This document shows positions 1 to 6,320 of a stretch of 8,940 nt of DNA, one piece after another. A program made the translations under genes and the position numbers. The notes beneath the pieces were generated by a model that was not told where the DNA came from, ran no database searches, and worked only from the letters and a program-made list of their open reading frames with translations. The stretch's first letter is position 1; each line of letters begins with the position of its first letter. Source of the DNA: an uncultured Collinsella sp. (GTDB lineage: Bacteria > Actinomycetota > Coriobacteriia > Coriobacteriales > Coriobacteriaceae); contig CABSNL010000071.1 in NCBI GenBank assembly GCA_902479095.1, positions 1 to 8,940 of the forward strand. Direction: 5' to 3'.

Positions 1-38
1 CTCGGTCTCGTGGGCTCGGAGATGTGTATAAGAGACAG
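1..38 (+). other. Nextera read-2 sequencing adapter (non-genomic)
   Basis: Bases 5-38 match the Illumina Nextera read-2 transposase adapter. They include GTCTCGTGGGCTCGG (5-19) and the 19-base Tn5 mosaic end AGATGTGTATAAGAGACAG (20-38). Bases 1-4 would be the end of the index. Genomic sequence starts at base 39, where the reading frame immediately resembles the FtsK/SpoIIIE alpha domain. This is untrimmed library sequence at a contig end, not a natural transposon end. Confidence 0.97.
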
Positions 39-1472
39 GAGCAGACCGCTGAGTCACTGCAATCCACCTTGCTTGAGTTTGGCCGCAGTGCCCGCGTGGT
101 CGGCTGGATCGCCGGCCCCACGGTTACGACCTTTAAGCTTCAGCCCGGCGAGGGCGAGCGCGTGAGTAAGATTTCGAGCCTTGAGGACGATATCGCGCTT
201 TCGCTCGCTGCCCAGTCGGTGCGTATCTTTGCCCCGATCCCCGGCACCTCGCTCGTGGGCATCGAGATTCCCAACCGCAAGCGCCAGAACGTCAACCTGG
301 GCGACGTTCTGCCCTATGTGAAGGGCGGTCCGCTCGAGCTAGCCATTGGTCGCGATGCCGAGGGCACGCCGGTTGTCGCCGATCTCGCCAAGATGCCCCA
401 CCTGCTTATTGCCGGTACCACGGGTTCCGGCAAGTCGGTCATGATCAACTCCATCATCACGACCCTGCTCATGCGCGCCCTTCCCGAGGATGTTCGCCTG
501 ATCATGGTCGACCCCAAGCGCGTCGAGCTTGCGGGCTATAACGGTCTGCCGCATCTCTATGTGCCCGTGGTGACTGAGCCCAAGCAGGCCGCGAGCGCTC
601 TGCAATGGGCCGTGTCCGAGATGGAGCGTCGCCTGAAGGTCTTCGAGCGTCTCAACGTGCGTAAGATCTCGACCTACAACGAAAAGCAGGCCGCCGGCGA
701 GTTTGAGCATTACGATAACCCGCTGCAAAAGATGCCCTACCTGGTCATCATCATCGACGAGCTTTCGGACCTGATGATGGTCGCCGGCAAGGACGTGGAG
801 GCCTCGATTGTGCGTATTGCGCAGCTGGGCCGTGCCGCCGGCATTCATCTTATCGTGGCCACGCAGCGCCCCAGTTCCAACGTGGTGACGGGCCTTATCA
901 AGGCCAACATCACCAACCGCATCGCCTTTAATGTCGCCACGGGCATCGACTCGCGCGTCATCATCGACCAGATGGGTGCCGAAAAGCTCACCGGTTTGGG
1001 CGACATGCTGTTCTCCAAGGTCGACTGGGGCAAGCCTCGCCGTATCCAGGGCTGCTTTGTCTCGGACGACGAAATCAACGAGATTGTCGAGTTCGTTAAG
1101 TCGCAGAGCGAGCCCGACTACCACGAGGAGATCCTGTCTGCCGTGGCGCCCGCTTCCATGTCCATGGCGGGTGGCGGTGGCATTGTCCGCACCGGAGTCG
1201 CCGAGCCGCAAGACGATGATCCGCTCATTTGGGAAGCCGCCCATATTGTGGTGGAATCGCAGCTTGGCTCCACATCTGGCCTGCAACGTCGTCTGAAGGT
1301 TGGCTATGCGCGTGCCGGGCGTATTATGGACATGCTGGAAGAAAAGGGTGTCGTCGGACCGCCTGACGGTTCCAAGCCGCGTGAGGTCCTGTTGGACGAG
1401 GAGGGGCTTGCCGCGCTGGAATCTGTCGACGCCGAGATGGCACGTGAAGATCGTGAGTTTGGAGGATTCTGA
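39..1472 (+). CDS. ftsK: DNA translocase FtsK/SpoIIIE, 5'-truncated by contig end (motor and gamma domains)
   Basis: FtsK/SpoIIIE is a hexameric ATPase at the division septum that pumps chromosomal DNA so that sister termini are segregated or dimers resolved. What is visible is the C-terminal motor. The alpha-domain segment is at about 39-330 (DDIALSLAAQ, APIPGTSLVGIEIPN). The Walker A motif GTTGSGKS is at 414-437, the Walker B motif LVIIIDE at 741-761, and the ATQRPS motif at about 858-875. The winged-helix gamma domain lies at about 1219-1410 (GSTSGLQRRLKVGYARAGRIM, then GSKPREVLL) and reads orienting sequences in the DNA. The family is usually 750-900 residues, so the N-terminal membrane helices and linker are missing because the contig starts inside the gene. 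The in-frame GTG at 24 lies in the adapter and is not a real start. The TGA stop overlaps the next ATG (TGATG), so the two genes are probably co-transcribed and translationally coupled. Confidence 0.96.
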   Translation, partial: EQTAESLQSTLLEFGRSARVVGWIAGPTVTTFKLQPGEGERVSKISSLEDDIALSLAAQSVRIFAPIPGTSLVGIEIPNRKRQNVNLGDVLPYVKGGPLELAIGRDAEGTPVVADLAKMPHLLIAGTTGSGKSVMINSIITTLLMRALPEDVRLIMVDPKRVELAGYNGLPHLYVPVVTEPKQAASALQWAVSEMERRLKVFERLNVRKISTYNEKQAAGEFEHYDNPLQKMPYLVIIIDELSDLMMVAGKDVEASIVRIAQLGRAAGIHLIVATQRPSSNVVTGLIKANITNRIAFNVATGIDSRVIIDQMGAEKLTGLGDMLFSKVDWGKPRRIQGCFVSDDEINEIVEFVKSQSEPDYHEEILSAVAPASMSMAGGGGIVRTGVAEPQDDDPLIWEAAHIVVESQLGSTSGLQRRLKVGYARAGRIMDMLEEKGVVGPPDGSKPREVLLDEEGLAALESVDAEMAREDREFGGF

Positions 1473-2971
1473 TGGCTGCACGCTTTGGTGACATGCTGCT
1501 CGAGCAGCGTCGCCGGATGGGCCTTTCCATTCAGCAGGTCGCCAACACCATCAAAATCAGGCCGCAGATCATCGAGTTTTTCGAGACCGGTAACTTTGCT
1601 TCGATGCCGCCGCGCGGCTATGCGCAGGGCATGATTTCGAGCTATGCTCGCTTTTTGGGCCTCAATCCGCGCGAGGTCGTCAATGCCTACTTTGACGACC
1701 TGATGGCATACGAACGCGAGACGTCTCAGCAGGGCGGTCGTTTTCAGGACGCCGCCGGCTACGTCAATTCGCGTTCCTCGGTGGACAACGGGCGCTTCCT
1801 GATGGTTCAGGGCGGTCGTTCGACCCGCTATGGACAGCGTCCTCAGCAGGCCGGTTATATTACCGAGACGGGTTCAGGCGAGGAGATTCGCTCACAGCGT
1901 GACCGGTTCCGCAGTACGCCGATGCCCGAGGACCGTGCGCTTCCCGCTGCCCGCGGCGTGGCGCGTGACCCTCGTGCCGGCTACGGCGACGGTGGCTATT
2001 CCGATCGCGGTTACCGTGGTGCCTCCACCGGACGCTCTCGCGGTGGCTATGCGGATGCCGATACCACGCAGGTGACGCCGCGTCTTCGCTCTCAATCACA
2101 GCCGTATGGCCAGCGCTCTTCGGCTCCGCGTTCGGGCCAGCGTGGCTATCAAGGCCGCGGTGAACTTGCGCCCCGCTCGGGTCAGCGCAGCCTTCAGGGC
2201 CAGGGTGGCTATCGCGGCCGTTCCGATAGCAATCGTGGTCGTATGCCTCAGGGAGGCGGCCGCAGCAGTTCCAGTCGTGGACGCGGCGGATCACGTACTC
2301 CTCAAAACAACGGGCTCGATCCGCGGATCGTCTACGCCGGCATCGGTGCCGTTGCGCTGCTGTTGATTATGCTCATCGTGGTGCTGCTGCGTGGCTGCGC
2401 ATCTTCGGCGCCCGAGAACACGCCCGAGACGCCCACTGCTACCAAGATGCCGACCAAGAAGTCTTCTAAGAAGACCGAAACGGTCGACGAGGACGATGAC
2501 ACCGATGAGGCGACTGATTCGGACGCTACCAAGACGACAGCCAAGAAGGAAGAGAACGAGGCCACGAAGGTCAAAGTCTCCGTTGCCAAGGGAAAGACCG
2601 CGTGGATTGAGGTCAAGGTTGACGGCAAGTCGGTCTATGGCGCCCAGGCGACTGGCCCCTTTGAGCAGGAGTACACGCCCGAGTCTTCGATCGAGATCAC
2701 CACGTCCAAGCCTTCCGATGTCACCGTTACCAAGAACGGTGAAAAGGTTCGTTACGATACCAAGACCTCGGGCGTGGCGCGTGTGACGATCACCGTTCCC
2801 AAGAAGGAGACGTCTGATTCCGAGAATGGTGAAAGTTCTGATGGTACCGACACCACCGATGGTACCGATACCACCGACGGTACCGATGCCCAGTCCACGG
2901 ATGGCGCCGATACCGCAACTGACGGTCAGACACCCACCGATTCTACCGACAATTCGTACGATAGCTACTAG
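1472..2971 (+). CDS. RodZ-like membrane-anchored helix-turn-helix protein with Arg/Gly-rich cytoplasmic segment
   Basis: This probably links cell-shape or envelope machinery to the cytoplasm, as RodZ does with MreB. Residues 3-66 form an HTH_25-type domain with the RodZ signature PPRGYAQGMISSYARFLGL. Residues about 160-281 are low-complexity, rich in Arg, Gly, Tyr, Gln and Ser, with RGY/GGY/RGG motifs and a 15-residue repeat. One membrane helix spans about 286-306 (IVYAGIGAVALLLIMLIVVLL). A Lys/Asp/Thr-rich linker follows, then a beta-rich domain resembling DUF4115 at about 366-443 outside the membrane, and a Thr/Asp/Gly tail with short repeats. At 499 residues it is longer than many RodZ proteins (about 300-350), mostly because of the disordered parts. 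The ATG is set by GGAGG (1461-1465) six bases upstream and overlaps the ftsK stop by one base. The family call is firm for the ends; the role of the middle segment is unknown. Confidence 0.85.
   Translation: MAARFGDMLLEQRRRMGLSIQQVANTIKIRPQIIEFFETGNFASMPPRGYAQGMISSYARFLGLNPREVVNAYFDDLMAYERETSQQGGRFQDAAGYVNSRSSVDNGRFLMVQGGRSTRYGQRPQQAGYITETGSGEEIRSQRDRFRSTPMPEDRALPAARGVARDPRAGYGDGGYSDRGYRGASTGRSRGGYADADTTQVTPRLRSQSQPYGQRSSAPRSGQRGYQGRGELAPRSGQRSLQGQGGYRGRSDSNRGRMPQGGGRSSSSRGRGGSRTPQNNGLDPRIVYAGIGAVALLLIMLIVVLLRGCASSAPENTPETPTATKMPTKKSSKKTETVDEDDDTDEATDSDATKTTAKKEENEATKVKVSVAKGKTAWIEVKVDGKSVYGAQATGPFEQEYTPESSIEITTSKPSDVTVTKNGEKVRYDTKTSGVARVTITVPKKETSDSENGESSDGTDTTDGTDTTDGTDAQSTDGADTATDGQTPTDSTDNSYDSY
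2123..2212 (+). repeat. Imperfect 45-base (15-residue) tandem repeat in the RodZ-like gene
   Basis: Two adjacent 45-base units (2123-2167 and 2168-2212) encode APRSGQRGYQGRGEL and APRSGQRSLQGQGGY. Each begins with the same seven residues, APRSGQR, with different synonymous codons. This suggests an old duplication kept at the protein level inside the Arg/Gly-rich cytoplasmic segment. Confidence 0.75.
2840..2890 (+). repeat. 18-base tandem repeat, about 2.8 copies, in the RodZ-like C-terminal tail
   Basis: Units start at 2840, 2858 and 2876. Each reads GAYGGTACCGAY followed by ACCACC, except that the last unit ends in GCC and stops short. They encode DGTDTT, DGTDTT and DGTDA in the extracytoplasmic tail. 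The near-identical DNA suggests recent slippage, so copy number may vary between strains. Confidence 0.85.
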
Positions 2972-2997
2972 GCCGCTCGTACGCGAAAGGAAACATC

Positions 2998-3495
2998 ATG
3001 GCTAAAGATTCCAGCTTCGACGTCGTGTCCGAGGTCAACATGCAAGAGGTCGACAACGCCTTCCAGCAGACCACGCGCGAGATTTCCCAGCGCTATGACC
3101 TTAAGGATTCCGGCGCCACGATTGAGCTTTCGAAGGGCGACAAGCTCTTTACGATCAACGCCCCGGCCGACTTTGTCTCCAAACAGATTGTTGACGTGCT
3201 GAGCTCCAAGCTCATCAAGCGCGGCATCGACCTCAAGGCTGTCTCGTGGGATGCTCCGCAGGCGGCATCGGGTGGCACCGTGCGCGTGCTCGGCCATATC
3301 GTCGAGGGTATCGACCAGGCGACCGCCAAGAAGATCAACAAGGACATCAAGGATCAAAAGCTCAAGGTCAAGGTGACCATCGAGGCCGACAAGCTGCGTG
3401 TTTCCTCTGCTTCGAAGGATGCGTTGCAGACCGTGATCCAGTTCCTGCGCGACCAGGACTACGGCCAGCCGCTGCAGTTCACCAACTACCGCTAA
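2998..3495 (+). CDS. yajQ: YajQ family nucleotide-binding protein (UPF0234)
   Basis: YajQ proteins are small cytosolic proteins with two ferredoxin-like folds that bind nucleotides. Some members bind cyclic di-GMP and act as regulatory partners, but the role in this lineage is not established. At 165 residues it matches the family length (about 160). Family hallmarks are the N-terminal DSSFDVVSEVNMQEVDNAF, then REISQRYDLKDSGATIEL, the central SKQIVDVLSSKLIKRGID, and the C-terminal SASKDALQTVIQFLRDQDYG followed by PLQFTNYR. An AAAGGA (2986-2991) lies six bases before the ATG. The gene sits 26 bases after the RodZ-like gene and 27 bases before rimO with no visible terminator, so it is probably part of the same transcript. 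Confidence 0.95.
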   Translation: MAKDSSFDVVSEVNMQEVDNAFQQTTREISQRYDLKDSGATIELSKGDKLFTINAPADFVSKQIVDVLSSKLIKRGIDLKAVSWDAPQAASGGTVRVLGHIVEGIDQATAKKINKDIKDQKLKVKVTIEADKLRVSSASKDALQTVIQFLRDQDYGQPLQFTNYR

Positions 3496-3522
3496 TATCA
3501 ATCGAAAGGACCGCTCTCCAAC

Positions 3523-4872
3523 ATGGATACACCGTTGGGCTCCGTGCTCTACATCACCCTCGGGTGCGCTAAGAACGAGGTTGACACCGACCGCATGCGT
3601 TCTCTTTTGACCGCCGCGGGCTACGAGGAGGCATTCGACCCGCAGGATGCCGATATCGTCATCGTCAATACTTGCTCGTTCCTCGCCTCCGCAACGTCCG
3701 AGAGCATCGAGACCACGCTCGAGCTCGCCAACGAGGTTCAGGACGGCGTTCGTTCTTGCCCCATCGTCATGGGCGGCTGTGTGCCGTCGCGCTATGGCGA
3801 TGACCTGCCTGACGAGTTGCCCGAGGTCGCTGCCTTTGTGAAGGCCGACGAAGAGGACGGCATCGTGTCGGTCATCGATGGCGTGCTGGGTGTCGAGCGC
3901 GAGATTGCAGCCTATATCCCGCAGGTCAAACGTACCGTCGAGGGTGCTGTCGCCTACGTCAAGATTTCCGATGGCTGCAACCGCTTCTGCAGCTTCTGCA
4001 TGATTCCCTACATTCGCGGCCGCTATCACTCGCGCAATGCCGAGAGCATTATCTCCGAGGTGCGCGACCTGGTTGCCGGCGGTGTGCGCGAGATCGTGCT
4101 GATCGGCCAGGACACGGGTATCTGGGGTACCGACTTTGACGACGAGGTCGTCGCCGAGGGCTCGCCGCGCAATCTGGCGCAGCTGCTGCGTGCCGTCGCC
4201 GAGGCCGTGCGCCCGCACAACGTCTGGGTCCGTGTGCTCTACTTGCAGCCCGAGGGCATGACTGACGAGCTCATTGAGACCATTCGTGATACGCCCGAGG
4301 TGCTGCCCTATATCGATATCCCCGTACAGCACTGCGACGCGCGCATTCTCAAGGCCATGCGTCGCTCCGGTTCGCGCCAGGAGCTCGAGGATCTGTTCCG
4401 CGACCTTCGCGAGCGCATCCCCGGCATTGTGATTCGTTCCACGGCCATGGTCGGCTTCCCGACCGAGACCGACGACGAGTTCCGCGACCTTATCGACTTT
4501 ATGGACACCGTCGGCTTTGACTACACGAGTGTCTTTGCCTACTCCCGTGAGGAAGGCAGCCTGGCCGCTAAGATGGAGGGTCAGGTCGACGAAGAGGTCA
4601 AGCTCGAACGCGCCCAGGAGGCCATGGACCTGGCCGAGTCGCTCGGTTTTGCCGCCACCGCCGCACATGTGGGCGAGCGCGCCCAGGTGATCGTCGACGG
4701 TATCGAGGAGACTGAGGACGGCGCCGAGCTGATTGGTCATGCCTGGTTCCAGGCGCCCGATTCCGATGGCGCGGTGCACTTGGACGCCAGCGAGGCGTCC
4801 GTGGGCGATATTCTGACTGTCGAGTTTACCGATAGCTTCTGCTATGAGCTTATCGGTCATGTTGTGGAGTAG
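3523..4872 (+). CDS. rimO: Ribosomal protein S12 methylthiotransferase RimO
   Basis: RimO is a radical-SAM enzyme that adds a methylthio group to a conserved aspartate of ribosomal protein S12. Three domains are visible. The N-terminal UPF0004 domain has cluster cysteines C15 (TLGCAKNEVD), C51 (VNTCSF) and C86 (GGCVPSRYG). The radical-SAM core has C152, C156 and C159 in DGCNRFCSFCMIPYIRGR, with later motifs YIDIPVQHCDARILKAMRR and GFPTETDDEF. A C-terminal TRAM domain covers about 382-449 and ends LIGHVVE. All six expected cysteines are present and the length (449) is normal. The GCAKNEVDTDR motif and the acidic TRAM domain favour RimO over the tRNA enzyme MiaB. An AAAGGA (3505-3510) precedes the ATG by a rather long 12 bases. 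rimO beside pgsA and cinA is a known arrangement in Gram-positive lineages. Confidence 0.94.
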   Translation: MDTPLGSVLYITLGCAKNEVDTDRMRSLLTAAGYEEAFDPQDADIVIVNTCSFLASATSESIETTLELANEVQDGVRSCPIVMGGCVPSRYGDDLPDELPEVAAFVKADEEDGIVSVIDGVLGVEREIAAYIPQVKRTVEGAVAYVKISDGCNRFCSFCMIPYIRGRYHSRNAESIISEVRDLVAGGVREIVLIGQDTGIWGTDFDDEVVAEGSPRNLAQLLRAVAEAVRPHNVWVRVLYLQPEGMTDELIETIRDTPEVLPYIDIPVQHCDARILKAMRRSGSRQELEDLFRDLRERIPGIVIRSTAMVGFPTETDDEFRDLIDFMDTVGFDYTSVFAYSREEGSLAAKMEGQVDEEVKLERAQEAMDLAESLGFAATAAHVGERAQVIVDGIEETEDGAELIGHAWFQAPDSDGAVHLDASEASVGDILTVEFTDSFCYELIGHVVE

Positions 4873-4881
4873 GAGAGCGTC

Positions 4882-5520
4882 GTGGCTAACGAGAGCAATA
4901 AGGAACTGACGAGTGTTTGGACGCCCGCCAACATCGTGACGTGCGTTCGCATCGTCTTTATCCCGGTGTTCATGATCGTCTCGGCCCTGTCTCACACGGG
5001 TGTTGCCTGTACGGATTGGAGCACCTTCGACGGCCCGCTCGCCGCCGCTGCCTTCATTCTGTATGTGATCCTGTCGTGCACCGATAAGGTCGACGGTTAT
5101 CTGGCGCGCTCGCGCAACGAGATCACCGACTTCGGTAAGTTCTTGGACCCCATCGCCGATAAGCTGCTCGTGTTCTCGGCCCTGCTGCTGTTCTTGGATT
5201 TTGGCGCGGTGACCGTGTGGTCCGTGTTCATTATCCTATTCCGTGAGCTGCTGGTGAGCGCCCTTCGCATGGTCGCGAGTGCGGCCGGCGTGGTCGTTGC
5301 CGCCGATAAGCTCGGCAAGTACAAGACGGCAACCACGATGGTCTCCATCTGCGGCTACCTGTGCGTTTTTGCTATGGCCGGCTTGCACCTTGGCCCGGTG
5401 GCGCTGACGCTCGGCATCTACTCGGTGTCGCGCTTCCTGTACGCCGTTGCCGTTGTCCTGACCGTTATCTCGGGCGCCCAGTACTTCTGGAACTGCCGCA
5501 AGATCGTCTTTTCGGTCTAG
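4882..5520 (+). CDS. pgsA: CDP-diacylglycerol-glycerol-3-phosphate 3-phosphatidyltransferase PgsA
   Basis: PgsA is an integral membrane enzyme that joins CDP-diacylglycerol and glycerol-3-phosphate to form phosphatidylglycerol phosphate, the step committing to phosphatidylglycerol and cardiolipin. The complete CDP-alcohol phosphotransferase signature D-x2-DG-x2-AR-x8-G-x3-D-x3-D is present at residues 68-93 (D68, D71, G72, A75, R76, G85, D89, D93). The N-terminal WTPANIVTCVRIVFIPVFM is typical of PgsA. Several hydrophobic helices follow (about 17-36, 53-66, 95-120 and two or more in the C-terminal half). At 212 residues it is slightly longer than the usual 180-200, owing to a short loop after helix 1. 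The start is GTG, supported by AGGAGA (4871-4876) five bases upstream and overlapping the rimO stop. Only nine bases separate it from rimO. Confidence 0.94.
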   Translation: MANESNKELTSVWTPANIVTCVRIVFIPVFMIVSALSHTGVACTDWSTFDGPLAAAAFILYVILSCTDKVDGYLARSRNEITDFGKFLDPIADKLLVFSALLLFLDFGAVTVWSVFIILFRELLVSALRMVASAAGVVVAADKLGKYKTATTMVSICGYLCVFAMAGLHLGPVALTLGIYSVSRFLYAVAVVLTVISGAQYFWNCRKIVFSV

Positions 5521-5532
5521 GTCCTGGTGGGT

Positions 5533-6063
5533 ATGACGGACTCTTTTGAGCAGATTTCCGCACATAACGAGGAGCTGGCGCGTGATATTGTCGAGCGCGC
5601 GAGCGCTCGGGGCGTGACGGTTTCGACGGCTGAGTCGCTGACGGCGGGTATGATCGCCTCGACGATTGCCGATATCCCGGGCGCCTCGGCGGTGCTGCGT
5701 GGCGGTGCGGTGACCTATTGCGATGAGATTAAGCATCGTGTTCTTGGTGTTGAGCAGGAGACGTTCGACCGCTATACCGCGGTGTCGCATCAGACCGCGC
5801 GCGAGATGGCGGTGGGTTCGCTGGAGCTGTACCAGAGCGATATTGCAGTGAGCGCAACGGGTTATGCCGGCCCCGGCGGTGGCACTGAGGACGATCCGGC
5901 GGGCACTTTCTATATTGGCTGGGCGCATCGTTCCGCCGATGGGGGCGTGCCGGTCGTGGACTCTGTGCGCTGCCACTATGAGGGCGACCGTTCGTGTGTT
6001 CGTGCCCATGCGGTCGCGGAGGCATTGGGTCGCATTGCCCTTGTGCTCAACTCTATGGAATAG
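5533..6063 (+). CDS. CinA C-terminal-domain protein, nicotinamide-nucleotide amidase type (PncC)
   Basis: Proteins of this family deamidate nicotinamide mononucleotide to nicotinic acid mononucleotide, recycling NAD from the nicotinamide nucleotide left by DNA ligase. Conserved blocks are TAESLTAGMIASTIADIPGAS (about 32-52), GAVTYCDEIKHRVLGV, TAVSHQTAREMA and TGYAGPGGGTEDDPAGTFYIG (109-129). The protein has only this domain (176 residues); the N-terminal COG1058 half found in B. subtilis CinA is absent. The usual AESCTGG motif reads AESLTAG here. I chose ATG at 5533; GTG at 5527 is in frame and adds two residues, and neither has a clean ribosome site (AGGT at 5519-5522 or GGTG at 5526-5529). 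It starts 12 bases after pgsA. ACG, TCG and GCG codons seem commoner than in rimO, by eye. cinA next to recA is a widespread arrangement. Confidence 0.9.
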   Translation: MTDSFEQISAHNEELARDIVERASARGVTVSTAESLTAGMIASTIADIPGASAVLRGGAVTYCDEIKHRVLGVEQETFDRYTAVSHQTAREMAVGSLELYQSDIAVSATGYAGPGGGTEDDPAGTFYIGWAHRSADGGVPVVDSVRCHYEGDRSCVRAHAVAEALGRIALVLNSME

Positions 6064-6070
6064 ACGTGTT

Positions 6071-6094
6071 TTAAGGGACCTTAGGGCCCCTTAA
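6071..6094 (+). terminator. Possible weak terminator hairpin after cinA
   Basis: TTAAGGG (6071-6077) pairs with CCCTTAA (6088-6094), and CC/GG (6079-6080 with 6084-6085) can pair inside the loop. It begins seven bases after the cinA stop, a suitable place for a terminator. It is followed by TTGTGG rather than a T run, so termination would be weak or factor-assisted. The AGGGACCT at 6074-6081 recurs at 6105-6112. Confidence 0.35.
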
Positions 6095-6166
6095 TTGTGG
6101 AGATAGGGACCTCTGACAAATTTAGCGTTTGTTCTGGTTGTAGATGTATTTTTGCCTGCCTTGTTC

Positions 6167-6232
6167 ATATTTGGTCCTTTGTGGTCAAGCATTTGGTCAG
6201 TGTTTGGTCGGCGTTTGGTTGGGTTTTGGAAA
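6167..6232 (+). repeat. Six 11-base units on TTTGG, upstream of the recA promoter
   Basis: Consecutive 11-base units begin at 6167, 6178, 6189, 6200, 6211 and 6222. They read ATATTTGGTCC, TTTGTGGTCAA, GCATTTGGTCA, GTGTTTGGTCG, GCGTTTGGTTG and GGTTTTGGAAA. TTTGG falls at 6170, 6192, 6203, 6214 and 6225, all at multiples of 11; the second unit is degenerate. The array ends 29 bases before the recA -35 box. The spacing is close to one helical turn, so it could be a series of same-face protein sites or a bend. No known factor is recognised. Confidence 0.7.
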
Positions 6233-6261
6233 GACCGCCTGCATATGATTGGCCTGAACGG

Positions 6262-6290
6262 TTGACCACGAACAGCCGTTCGTTTATTAT
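6262..6290 (+). promoter_or_regulatory. Predicted sigma-70-type promoter of recA-recX
   Basis: The -35 box TTGACC (6262-6267) and the -10 box TATTAT (6285-6290) are separated by exactly 17 bases. A start near 6297 would give a leader of about 24 bases containing a strong ribosome site. The whole spacer is occupied by the LexA-type operator, which explains how the promoter would be repressed. Confidence 0.8.
6268..6283. promoter_or_regulatory. LexA (SOS) box within the recA promoter
   Basis: ACGAACAGCCGTTCGT is an inverted repeat with arms ACGAAC and GTTCGT around four bases. It fits the CGAAC-N4-GTTCG operator known for LexA/DinR in Firmicutes and Actinobacteria. It sits between the -35 and -10 boxes, where bound LexA would block RNA polymerase, so recA and probably recX should be induced by DNA damage. 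Confidence 0.88.
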
Positions 6291-6307
6291 CGATGCAGGT
6301 TGTTAAG

Positions 6308-6313
6308 AGGAGG
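6308..6313 (+). promoter_or_regulatory. recA ribosome binding site that fixes the start at 6321
   Basis: AGGAGG (6308-6313) lies seven bases before ATG 6321. This rules out the upstream in-frame TTG at 6300, which would put the ribosome site inside the coding region and add seven residues (MLRGGLF) unlike RecA. Confidence 0.92.
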
Positions 6314-6320
6314 GCTATTC

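Noticed and set aside
20..38. Natural transposon end at the window start
   Set aside because: The 19 bases are the engineered Tn5 mosaic end and are preceded by the Nextera read-2 primer sequence, so this is library adapter.
339..1481. Long minus-strand open frame (380 codons)
   Set aside because: It is antisense to the FtsK motor domain, with no ribosome site or recognisable domain; a shadow of ftsK codon use.
2968..4995. Very long open frame (675 codons) on the minus strand
   Set aside because: It lies antisense to yajQ, rimO and the start of pgsA, all strongly recognisable proteins. Its translation is compositionally odd (His, Asp, Gly, Leu rich) with no recognisable domain. GC-rich codon bias on the other strand explains its length.
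6097..6306. 69-codon plus-strand frame before recA
   Set aside because: It begins with GTG without a ribosome site and runs through the 11-base repeats, the promoter and the LexA box of recA. The Cys/Trp-rich product has no recognised features.
6300..6320. Upstream TTG start for recA
   Set aside because: The AGGAGG at 6308-6313 is correctly placed for ATG 6321 and would lie inside the gene if TTG were used.
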